The notes beneath the pieces were generated by a model that was not told the DNA's origin, made no database searches, and worked only from the letters and a program-made list of their open reading frames with translations. Both the position numbers and the translations under genes were made by a program. A stretch of DNA of 11,820 nucleotides from Pyrodictiaceae archaeon (GTDB lineage: Archaea > Thermoproteota > Thermoprotei_A > Sulfolobales > Pyrodictiaceae), in assembly GCA_026986935.1 (NCBI GenBank), contig JALSNP010000043.1:1-11820 (forward strand), read 5' to 3'. Positions 5,208 to 10,400 of the stretch are shown piece by piece (the stretch's first letter is position 1; each line of letters starts with the position of its first letter).

Positions 5208-5228
5208 GGTTGTACCCGTGGTGCAACC
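5208..5228. promoter_or_regulatory. 21-bp palindrome abutting a gene start (copy 6)
   Basis: Left arm GGTTGTACCC (5208-5217), central G, right arm TGGTGCAACC (5219-5228), with eight of ten bases paired. It ends one base from the ATG at 5206 and about 22 bases from the alternative TTG at 5185, so it would overlap the core promoter of that gene. It lies 31 bp from the CCA end of the tRNA gene. Confidence 0.6.
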
Positions 5229-5258
5229 CTGGTTGCGGGTGTGGGTTTAGGTGGGGGT

Positions 5259-5336
5259 TGGTGCCGCGGCCGGGATTTGAACCCGGGTCACGGGCTCGAG
5301 AGGCCCGCATACTTGGCCGGGCTATACTACCGCGGC
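5259..5336 (-). tRNA. tRNA-Glu (anticodon CTC)
   Basis: Read on the minus strand, the acceptor stem is GCCGCGG (5330-5336) pairing with CCGCGGC (5263-5269), discriminator A at 5262, and an encoded CCA at 5259-5261. The D arm holds GTAT/GTAT with a GG-containing loop. The anticodon stem CGGGC/GCCCG encloses the loop CTCTCGA, so the anticodon is CTC (Glu). The T stem CCGGG/CCCGG encloses TTCAAAT. Without CCA it is 75 nt and has no intron. It lies 22 bp below the stop of the small membrane protein on the same strand. A TATA-like AAATATAA tract at about 5391-5399 (minus strand) could be its promoter, which would give a leader of about 30 nt. Confidence 0.93.
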
Positions 5337-5358
5337 AGCCGCGCAGCTCTTGTTGCCA

Positions 5359-5736
5359 TTATTGGTAGAGTTCTTGATTCGACTTGGGGGTTATATTTGT
5401 TACCTGGCTTTCTTTTCTTCTTCTAAGAAGGGATAATAGAGAATCTAGGATTGTTAGGATTATTATTATTTGTGCTAGATCTATTATCGCTGAGCCTTTG
5501 CTACTGCCTGGTTGGATTAGGATGTCGAGTAGGGGTTTGATTCTTAGCTCTAGGTTGTAGGAGTGTGCATAGCTGATTACGAATACTATGTGTAGGGCTG
5601 CCATAGCGTAGAGGGCGGCTATTATTATCTTCTTTGGCGCCCCCATGGCGTATATTATTAGCGTGAATATTATGAGGAATAGTTGTATGTTTTCTATTAG
5701 TGATATCGTGGGCTCGAGCCCCCATACGTTGTTCAA
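5359..5736 (-). CDS. Small three-span membrane protein
   Basis: A 125-residue protein from TTG 5736, preceded by GGCGGGGAAG at suitable spacing. Three hydrophobic segments are visible at about residues 13-31 (IENIQLFLIIFTLIIYAMG), 35-56 (KIIIAALYAMAALHIVFVIS and beyond) and 83-104 (IIDLAQIIIILTILDSLLSL), followed by a basic RRRKE tail, likely cytoplasmic. No signal peptide cleavage site or catalytic motif is apparent and I do not recognise a family. The start is 16 bp below the stop of nep1 on the same strand, so the two are probably co-transcribed; whether that implies a shared role is not known. Codon use is AT-richer than in the accessory block. Confidence 0.6.
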   Translation of the reverse strand: MNNVWGLEPTISLIENIQLFLIIFTLIIYAMGAPKKIIIAALYAMAALHIVFVISYAHSYNLELRIKPLLDILIQPGSSKGSAIIDLAQIIIILTILDSLLSLLRRRKESQVTNITPKSNQELYQ

Positions 5737-5752
5737 TGCTTCTTCCCCGCCT

Positions 5753-6442
5753 CTAGGTAATGCCTAGGATATCGGCTAGCTGGGCTAGAATATATGATAC
5801 GTGTATCCATGGTTCCAGGCCGCGTATCCTGGGCGCATATACTTCGTCTGCTAATGCTAATGTGTCTTGGCTGAACTCTGCATGGGTGAAGCCCTTAACT
5901 ATGATTGTTGAGCACGGGTTGCTTGCTAGTCTGGTTGCTATTTCTCTGAATGAGGCTTGTTCACCTAGATCACTTATTATGATAGTCTTACACGATCCCA
6001 TCTCCTCTAATAGTTTTTGCAGCTTCATAGGCCTCACGTGCATCAATGGTCTTGCTGAGCTGGGGGGTACCTGGCCCTGTGTCAATAGTTGCTCCATTAG
6101 GCCTACGAACCTGTTATAGTTTCTCGGTAAACGCGTCTCCGGGTTAATGTAGATCACGTAGTCCTCTAAGGTATGCACATATATGTTTAGTAAGCCTTGT
6201 TTGTTCAGGGGGCTTTCAAGCGCTTCTAGTAGCTCTATGTGGACCACGTCTGGTCTGCCGCGTTTGGAGCTGTTTGGGAGCCGCTTCATAGCCTGGTGGT
6301 GTAGTGTGCTATCAAGCAGGGTCTCGCCTGGTTTTTTGCCCCGTTTCCTCGCCGCTTTATAGACAGCTGGGTGGCCCCATAGCTCTCTGGGCACGAGTTC
6401 TAGGCTTGCCTCGGCTATAACTAGTTTAAAACGCTCCTTCAT
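5753..6442 (-). CDS. nep1: Nep1/Emg1 rRNA pseudouridine N1-methyltransferase
   Basis: A 229-residue SPOUT-family protein from ATG 6442. Nep1 methylates a conserved pseudouridine of the small-subunit rRNA at N1 and aids 30S assembly, using S-adenosylmethionine. Family signatures are clear: LVIAEASLELVP (7-18), the LLDSTLHHQAMKRL helix (42-55), GRPDVVHIELLEALESPLN (62-80), IYVHTLEDYVIYINPETRLP (87-106), NYNRFVGLMEQLL (108-120), and the C-terminal knot region with TIIISDLGE (153-161) and IIVKGFTHAEFS (180-191). The length matches archaeal homologues and nothing is missing. The gene is divergent from rnp4 with only 15 bp between start codons, so their promoters must lie inside each other's coding sequence or be leaderless. 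A small membrane protein follows. Confidence 0.93.
   Translation of the reverse strand: MKERFKLVIAEASLELVPRELWGHPAVYKAARKRGKKPGETLLDSTLHHQAMKRLPNSSKRGRPDVVHIELLEALESPLNKQGLLNIYVHTLEDYVIYINPETRLPRNYNRFVGLMEQLLTQGQVPPSSARPLMHVRPMKLQKLLEEMGSCKTIIISDLGEQASFREIATRLASNPCSTIIVKGFTHAEFSQDTLALADEVYAPRIRGLEPWIHVSYILAQLADILGIT
6425..6430 (+). promoter_or_regulatory. TATA-like box for the rnp4 operon, inside nep1
   Basis: TTTAAA at 6425-6430 lies about 30 bp before the ATG at 6458, predicting a start site near 6454 and an almost leaderless mRNA. It lies within the fifth to sixth codons of nep1 on the other strand, which fits the 15-bp divergent gap. Confidence 0.5.
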
Positions 6443-6457
6443 AGCATTACCCGGGGC

Positions 6458-6823
6458 ATGGTTTTGAGCAGGACAAGGGTTAAGGATTTTGTCCGTGATA
6501 TAGGTTATCAGGGTATTAGGATACTTTTCAGAGAAGCAGTACGCCTAGTGAGGACTAATCGTGTAGAGGAGGCTCGTGACCTGGTAAGGGATGCGGAGGA
6601 GCTACGTAAGCGTATTAAGCTTCGCAAACCATACGTGTTGAGGAGAATGGTTTGTAAAAACTGTGGGACACCACTAGTACCCGGCGTAACCGCTGTTTAT
6701 CGTACCAGGAGGGATGGGCGGGTCACCAGGCTCGTGGTTACATGCACCATGTGTGGTTATAAGCATCGATACGTTCTCCGGGTTAGAGGGGCAGGGAATG
6801 AGTCGGAGCCTAAGAAGGCTTAA
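6458..6823 (+). CDS. rnp4: RNase P protein subunit Rpr2/Rpp21-like (RNP4)
   Basis: A 121-residue protein from ATG 6458. The N-terminal half is a basic helical region (VRDIGYQGIRILFREAV, then RDLVRDAEELRKRIKLR); the C-terminal half is a zinc ribbon with CKNC (residues 66-69) and CTMC (96-99), the two pairs that hold zinc in the Rpr2/Rpp21/SNM1 family, and the neighbouring KPYVLRRM and GYKHRYVLRV. RNP4 works with RNP1 as part of the archaeal RNase P holoenzyme that removes 5' leaders from pre-tRNAs, with RNP1/RNP4 acting on the specificity domain of the RNA. It is the first gene of the plus-strand run, overlaps the next gene by 26 bases, and is therefore probably translationally coupled to it. 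Confidence 0.9.
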   Translation: MVLSRTRVKDFVRDIGYQGIRILFREAVRLVRTNRVEEARDLVRDAEELRKRIKLRKPYVLRRMVCKNCGTPLVPGVTAVYRTRRDGRVTRLVVTCTMCGYKHRYVLRVRGAGNESEPKKA

Positions 6824-7184
6824 GAATGTTGCCCAACAGCAGCGCGCCGATGTTATTATAGGTAAGAACGGGCTAAGCCCGGGAGTCCTAAAGGAGATCG
6901 ATAGGCATCTAGAGGAGAAAGAGGTTGTGAAGGTAAAGGCTCTGAGGAGCGCTATTAAGGTTACTGGGCTGGATCGGAGAAAACTGGCTCAAAGAGTGGC
7001 TGAGATTCTGGGCGCACGCCTCCTTGATGTGAGGGGTAGGACTTTTATCCTGTACCGTGCAAGGAGGGGGAGCCTAGAGTCAAAATCACTACGTCAAAGA
7101 TATAAAACACGGAGCTCTGGAAGCCAGATTAGCGGGGAGAAGAAGTCATGGTTACGGCGCTTGAGGTTCCAGCAGATTTATTGA
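6798..7184 (+). CDS. CRS1/YhbY-domain RNA-binding protein
   Basis: A 128-residue protein. The frame is open earlier, but the ATG at 6798 with GGGGCAGGGA directly upstream is the likely start, giving MSRSLRRLKNVAQQQ. Residues 1-95 fit the compact CRS1/YhbY domain: the GKNGLS loop (22-27) is the GxxG RNA-contact motif, followed by GVLKEIDRHLEEKEVVKVK and a terminal strand RTFILYRAR. YhbY in bacteria joins pre-50S particles, and plant CRS1 uses the domain for intron splicing; the archaeal member is generally linked to ribosome or RNA metabolism. A basic tail of about 30 residues follows. Overlaps of 26 bases with rnp4 and 37 bases with rps19e chain three RNA-related genes together. Confidence 0.85.
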   Translation: MSRSLRRLKNVAQQQRADVIIGKNGLSPGVLKEIDRHLEEKEVVKVKALRSAIKVTGLDRRKLAQRVAEILGARLLDVRGRTFILYRARRGSLESKSLRQRYKTRSSGSQISGEKKSWLRRLRFQQIY

Positions 7185-7609
7185 TAAAGAGGCTGGCTGA
7201 GAAATTAAAGTCTATGCCGCAGATAAGGCCTCCTGCTTGGGCGTTCTATGTTAAGACGGGGACGTTCAAGGAGCATCCCCCGGAGGACCCTGATTGGTGG
7301 TATTATAGGGCGGCATCCATTCTACGCAAGCTCTATAAGAGAGGGGCCCCGGTCGGAATAGAAAGATTGCGCACAGCGTATGGTGGTAGGATCAACCGAG
7401 GCTCCGCGCCAGAACACTTCAGAAAAGGCTCCGGCACAATCATAAGAAAAATACTCCAACAACTAGAGAGAGCAGGACTAGTAGTAAGGATAAGGGGGAA
7501 GGGAAGGACGCTAAGCCCTAGGGGGCGCAGCCTCCTAGACAATACTGCCTACGAGATCTTGAAAGAACTCGCTGAACAGAACCCTGCTCTTAAAAAATAC
7601 CTACCCTAA
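7148..7609 (+). CDS. rps19e: Ribosomal protein S19e
   Basis: A 153-residue small-subunit ribosomal protein found only in archaea and eukaryotes. Family features are intact: VPADLLIKRLAEKL at the N-terminus, RPPAWAFYVKTG, the strongly conserved DPDWWYYRAASILRKLY, GIERLRTAYGGRINRG, and a winged-helix-like end with GTIIRKILQQLERAGLV and GRTLSPRGRSLLD. It binds the 30S head and is needed for 18S/16S-type maturation in eukaryotic relatives. ATG 7148 is preceded by GGGGAGAAGAAG and lies inside the yhbY gene (37-base overlap), so translation is probably coupled. The length is normal. Confidence 0.96.
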   Translation: MVTALEVPADLLIKRLAEKLKSMPQIRPPAWAFYVKTGTFKEHPPEDPDWWYYRAASILRKLYKRGAPVGIERLRTAYGGRINRGSAPEHFRKGSGTIIRKILQQLERAGLVVRIRGKGRTLSPRGRSLLDNTAYEILKELAEQNPALKKYLP

Positions 7610-7688
7610 ACACGAGTCACGAACCTACTTTGGAGAAGAGGCTTAGAGTAACAGATCAAGCACCTATGATGATCTAGTGATTGCTTAG

Positions 7689-7696
7689 TTTTAATA
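7689..7696 (+). promoter_or_regulatory. TATA-like box for the PDCD5/L39e/L31e unit
   Basis: TTTTAATA at 7689-7696 lies about 40 bp before ATG 7732, placing a start site near 7719 with a short leader that contains GGGTGA (7722-7727), a Shine-Dalgarno-like tract. Confidence 0.5.
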
Positions 7697-7731
7697 GGAC
7701 TAGACCCGCTATAGCTCTCCTGGGTGAAAAC

Positions 7732-8082
7732 ATGGCAGAATACTATGATGACTCCGAGCTAGAGGAAATTAAGCGGCGTAAACTACTAGAGCTACAGAGA
7801 CGCTTAGCAATGGAGGAAGAGCTTAAGAGAAAACAGCAAGAGGAGGAGGCCAGACGAGAGGCTCTCCTAAGATCCATTCTCACCCCGGAGGCTAGAGAGC
7901 GCTTAGCCAACGTCAAGCTGGTACGCCCTGAGCTCGCACGAGTAGTTGAGGATAACCTTATAGCCCTTGTACAATCTGGTCAAATAAGACCACCCGTTGA
8001 TGAGGAGACTGTTAAAAAGATCCTCGCACTAATATATGAGCGTACTCATAGGGAGCCGCGTATAAGGATTAAAAGAAAGTAG
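7732..8082 (+). CDS. PDCD5-family DNA-binding protein
   Basis: A 116-residue protein. An upstream TTG at 7681 would add 17 poorly conserved residues, but ATG 7732 (MAEYYDDSELEEIKRRK) has a GGGTGA tract upstream and matches family N-termini. The sequence is a long charged helix (residues 7-45, with ELQRRLAMEEELKRKQQEE), then the three-helix core with LRSILTPEARERLANVKLV, ARVVEDNLIALVQSGQI and PPVDEETVKKILALIYE, and a basic tail RIRIKRK. Archaeal members bind DNA in vitro; the human relative acts in apoptosis and CCT regulation, and the archaeal role is not well defined. It is followed by L39e and L31e, its usual neighbours. Confidence 0.93.
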   Translation: MAEYYDDSELEEIKRRKLLELQRRLAMEEELKRKQQEEEARREALLRSILTPEARERLANVKLVRPELARVVEDNLIALVQSGQIRPPVDEETVKKILALIYERTHREPRIRIKRK

Positions 8083-8112
8083 GCCAGGGTAGGGATGAGG
8101 GGGCGACGATAA

Positions 8113-8268
8113 GTGGCGCACTTTAAGCCGTTGGGGAAGAAGCTTAGGCTAGCTAGGGCTCTTAAACAAAATCGTTCTGTACCGCTATGGGTGGTCATGC
8201 GCACAATGAGGAAATTCCGTGACCATCCGAAGAGGAGGCATTGGAGAAGGGTTAAGCTAAAAGCATAG
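8113..8268 (+). CDS. rpl39e: Ribosomal protein L39e
   Basis: A complete 51-residue gene, below the length cut-off of many gene callers, from GTG 8113 to TAG 8268. GAGGGGGCG about 8 bp upstream is the ribosome-binding site. The sequence is highly basic with the family signature: AHFKPLGKKLRLARALKQ at the N-terminus, NRSVPLWVVMRT in the middle and RRHWRRVKLKA at the end. L39e lies deep in the wall of the large-subunit exit tunnel in archaea and eukaryotes. It is followed 20 bp later by L31e, the standard partner in archaeal genomes. Confidence 0.95.
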   Translation: MAHFKPLGKKLRLARALKQNRSVPLWVVMRTMRKFRDHPKRRHWRRVKLKA

Positions 8269-8288
8269 CCTTGGGAGGGTGATAGTAG

Positions 8289-8579
8289 ATGCCTAAGGAT
8301 AAGAAGGAAGCTATCTACACGATACCCCTGTATAGAGTGTACTGGGGTAGAAGGAGTAATAGAGCGGCGCGAGCGATTAGGCTAGTGCGAAGATTCATTG
8401 CTAGACACTTCGGTGTAGAGGAGAAGGATGTAATCATTCATAATAATGTTAATGAGTATATATGGTCGCGTAGCATAGAAAAACCGCCTAGAAGAATAAC
8501 TGTGAGAGCTATGAAAGATCAAGAGTCGGGTAAGGTTAAGGTAGTCCTGCTTCGCGAGAAAAGACATGAGGCCAAGTGA
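8289..8579 (+). CDS. rpl31e: Ribosomal protein L31e
   Basis: A 96-residue large-subunit protein that sits at the tunnel exit and helps form the docking site for SRP and the translocon. Recognisable parts are YTIPLYRVYWGRRSNRAARA, IRLVRRFIARHFGVEEKDV, HNNVNEYIWSRSIEKPPRRI and the strand VKVVLLREK. ATG 8289 is preceded by GGGAGGGTGAT. It forms a pair with L39e. A T-rich run follows 32 bp after its stop. Confidence 0.95.
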   Translation: MPKDKKEAIYTIPLYRVYWGRRSNRAARAIRLVRRFIARHFGVEEKDVIIHNNVNEYIWSRSIEKPPRRITVRAMKDQESGKVKVVLLREKRHEAK

Positions 8580-8611
8580 TAAGCTATACTTGTCAGCTTG
8601 ACGCAGTATTA

Positions 8612-8627
8612 GTTTCGTTATTTTTCC
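8612..8627 (+). terminator. Possible T-rich terminator after L31e
   Basis: The tract from 8612 to 8627 contains TTTCGTTATTTTTCC, a pyrimidine-rich run like the U-tracts that end archaeal transcripts, and lies 33 nt after the L31e stop. No strong stem precedes it, which is usual in archaea. The rest of the gap to aIF6 holds two small inverted repeats. Confidence 0.35.
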
Positions 8628-8696
8628 TGGCTCGTGCCACAAGTGTTCTAGGCCGGGTTAAGAGTGAGCCGTTTGTATCGGTTCTTCTTAGCTCCC

Positions 8697-8745
8697 TGGC
8701 TTTGAGCCACTATTCTTGATAAGCCTAGGGTATTTTGGTAGGCTT
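8697..8745 (+). other. Two small inverted repeats upstream of aIF6
   Basis: TGGCT (8697-8701) and AGCCA (8705-8709) form a 5-bp stem with a 3-base loop. AAGCCTA (8721-8727) and TAGGCTT (8739-8745) form a perfect 7-bp stem with an 11-base loop. Both lie between the L31e terminator candidate and the aIF6 start, so they may belong to the aIF6 leader or end an upstream transcript. No small RNA family is recognisable here. Confidence 0.35.
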
Positions 8746-8798
8746 CTTCCCAGAAACGACATAGGTGAACAGAGCACACTGAGCCAATGGTGGCTGGT

Positions 8799-9470
8799 AT
8801 GATAGATTATCTTAACGTCCATGGTAACCCAAATATAGGAGTATACATATTTGCTAATAATCATATAGCTCTTGTACCGCCAACCATAACCCCGAAGGAT
8901 AAAAAGCTCGTACAGGATGTGCTAGGCGTGGAGGTTATAGAGACCAAGATCGCTGACATGATCATTAACGGCGTAATGGTTGCTGGTAATGACAAGGGCC
9001 TTCTCTTACCACGCATAACAAGACCTGACGAGTATGACTTACTAAAAGGACTACTAGGCGATAAGATGCGCATAGAGATACTCAACATAAGGCAAACAGC
9101 TCTTGGGAACCTCATAGCCGCTAATAATACTGGTGCATTGATTTCCCCAAGCATAGATGCTGCTGCTATAAAGAAGATACAAGAGGTTCTTGGCGTGGAG
9201 CGTGTATTGCAAAAACCTCTCGCCAACATGCCGACAGTGGGGTCGATGATCGTAGTAACCAATAAGGGGGGAGTAGTACATCCCGGCGTAAGCGACGAGG
9301 AGATCAGGATGTTGTCAAACCTTTTTGGAGTCGACTTCGCCACAGCAACTGTGAATTTCGGCCTTTATTTCGTAAAAGCGGGCCTCGTCGCTAACGATAA
9401 TGGTGCTCTTGTCGGAGACGAGACCACTGGCCCCGAGCTAATGAGGATACAGCAAGCTTTAAGGCTTTAA
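8799..9470 (+). CDS. Translation initiation factor aIF6
   Basis: A 223-residue anti-association factor that binds the large ribosomal subunit at the surface that would contact the small subunit. The start is ATG 8799 (MIDYLNVHGNPNIGVYIF), preceded by GGTGG (8789-8793) and aligning with family N-termini; ATG 8787 is four codons earlier and possible. The five-fold pseudosymmetric pentein repeats are visible as recurring phrases: NNHIALVPP, GNDKGLLLPR, NNTGALISPS, TNKGGVVHPG and NDNGALVGDE, each about 45 residues apart. It ends TTGPELMRIQQALRL as expected. The length is typical. It leads into LX and prefoldin alpha, a conserved archaeal grouping. Confidence 0.96.
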   Translation: MIDYLNVHGNPNIGVYIFANNHIALVPPTITPKDKKLVQDVLGVEVIETKIADMIINGVMVAGNDKGLLLPRITRPDEYDLLKGLLGDKMRIEILNIRQTALGNLIAANNTGALISPSIDAAAIKKIQEVLGVERVLQKPLANMPTVGSMIVVTNKGGVVHPGVSDEEIRMLSNLFGVDFATATVNFGLYFVKAGLVANDNGALVGDETTGPELMRIQQALRL

Positions 9471-9510
9471 CCAGCTAGGGGGAGCTGGGAACCGCAAAGA
9501 GGGGGCAACT

Positions 9511-9774
9511 ATGGGGGAGGTGAAGATATACCTAGTTGAGGGAAAGATGCTGATTCGCCCATACAAGATGCCAGAGTGGTGGCCTTTCCGTAAATACGTG
9601 AGAGCGATAAAGCCGGAGCACGCTGTCGAGAAAGTACTATCAGAGCTAGGGAGTAATCATAAGATCAAGAGATATCACATACGGATAGAGAAGGTAAAAG
9701 AAGTGCCCCCGGAAGAGGTGGAGGATATCCAAGTAATAGAACTATCTAAGCTCACAAGGTGGGAGAAGCCTTGA
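9511..9774 (+). CDS. rplX: Ribosomal protein LX (L18a/L20e)
   Basis: An 87-residue large-subunit protein. The start at ATG 9511 has GAGGGGGCAAC upstream. Signature segments are KIYLVEGKMLIRPYKMP, EWWPFRKYVRAIKPEHAVEK, VLSELGSNHKIKRYHIRI and VEDIQVIELSKLTRW. LX corresponds to one half of eukaryotic L18a and binds 23S rRNA near the central protuberance. It follows aIF6 by 40 bp and its stop overlaps the TTG start of prefoldin alpha. Confidence 0.93.
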   Translation: MGEVKIYLVEGKMLIRPYKMPEWWPFRKYVRAIKPEHAVEKVLSELGSNHKIKRYHIRIEKVKEVPPEEVEDIQVIELSKLTRWEKP

Positions 9775-10214
9775 GCCAAGGACAAGAACAAAGAGCTATA
9801 TCCCTAGAAGAGGCAATAGCCCAGCTCAGCCTTCTGGAAAACCAGTTAAAACAGTTACAGGAGCTAGTGGCTGAGCTCTCAGCCCGGATAACAAGGCTAT
9901 CCACTGTGGAGGAGGCGCTAATGAGCCTCGAAAAAGGCTCGGACGACTCCTTCATACCACTCGATGCCACTGGAACAGTGTTTGTCAAAGGCTTAATAAA
10001 ACCGATAGAACGTGTCCTACTCCACGCAGGCCTTGATGTATTCATAGAGCTTGATAGAGGCAAGGCATTAGAGGTTATAAGGGAGGAGAAATCAGCTACC
10101 TCTAAGCTTCTCGACAACTATAACCGCGACCTAGCCCAGTTGACGCAGTACTATGTAGCTTTACGATCCGCTGTGGAACAGGCATTGCAGCAAGCGCAGC
10201 AAAGAAGACAATAA
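9771..10214 (+). CDS. pfdA: Prefoldin subunit alpha (GimC alpha)
   Basis: A chaperone subunit of about 147 residues. GTG 9759 opens the frame, but TTG 9771, whose last two bases are part of the LX stop codon, has GGTGGGAG directly upstream and gives a family-like start. The protein has two coiled-coil arms (about residues 9-45 with LSLLENQLKQLQELVAEL, and 100-145 with LDNYNRDLAQLTQYYVALR) joined by a beta-hairpin region (SDDSFIPLDATGTVFVKGLI, then VLLHAGLDVFIELD). Two alpha and four beta subunits form a jellyfish-like hexamer that takes nascent proteins to the thermosome. It is translationally coupled to LX. Confidence 0.93.
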   Translation: MSQGQEQRAISLEEAIAQLSLLENQLKQLQELVAELSARITRLSTVEEALMSLEKGSDDSFIPLDATGTVFVKGLIKPIERVLLHAGLDVFIELDRGKALEVIREEKSATSKLLDNYNRDLAQLTQYYVALRSAVEQALQQAQQRRQ

Positions 10215-10268
10215 TCCTGTAGCGACCAATAACTAGAAAACACGGTATCTAGAACATATCATTACTTC

Positions 10269-10276
10269 TTTTATAT
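10269..10276 (+). promoter_or_regulatory. TATA box for the ftsY unit
   Basis: TTTTATAT (10269-10276) stands out in the gap after prefoldin alpha. A start site about 25 bp downstream, near 10300, would leave a leader of roughly 100 nt before the ftsY start at 10401. Confidence 0.55.
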
Positions 10277-10316
10277 CATAAGCGGAGAACCTTGTACTGC
10301 TTGACACCGGTTTCAG

Positions 10317-10350
10317 CCTCTTACCTTTATGCGGTAAAGAGCTGGTAAGG
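10317..10350 (+). other. Structured element in the ftsY leader
   Basis: CTTACC (10320-10325) pairs with GGTAAG (10344-10349), and inside it TTTA (10326-10329) pairs with TAAA (10335-10338) around a TGCGG loop, with an unpaired GAGCT on one side. This two-tier hairpin lies 50 nt before the ftsY start, in a leader that is long for a crenarchaeon. An RNA regulatory role is possible but not shown. Confidence 0.35.
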
Positions 10351-10400
10351 AACTGTTCAAAATACTCGATAAAATAGGGATGAGGAATAGGTGGCAAGCA

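Larger units (their letters stand above)
1..5258. other. Accessory block on the 3' side of tRNA-Glu, possible integrated element
   Basis: Everything left of the tRNA-Glu 3' end is small unknown, DNA-binding-like or broken genes sharing one palindromic operator family, while everything right of it is conserved. The 3' end of the tRNA faces the block, as expected for an element that entered at a tRNA. I see no integrase, transposase or second copy of the tRNA 3' half in the window, and the left boundary is outside it. The label is therefore an inference. Confidence 0.4.

Noticed and set aside
1..5258. Integrase, transposase or terminal inverted repeats
   Set aside because: No recombinase motif or insertion-sequence ends could be read in any frame, so no named mobile element is claimed.
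5121..5426. Plus-strand frames across the tRNA
   Set aside because: They run antisense through tRNA-Glu and into the end of the membrane protein; no family resemblance.
8580..8798. C/D-box or other small RNA in the L31e-aIF6 gap
   Set aside because: No C box (RTGATGA) paired with a D box (CTGA) is visible on either strand; only small inverted repeats.
8861..9343. Minus-strand 160-residue frame inside aIF6
   Set aside because: Antisense to a clearly identified gene and low-complexity.
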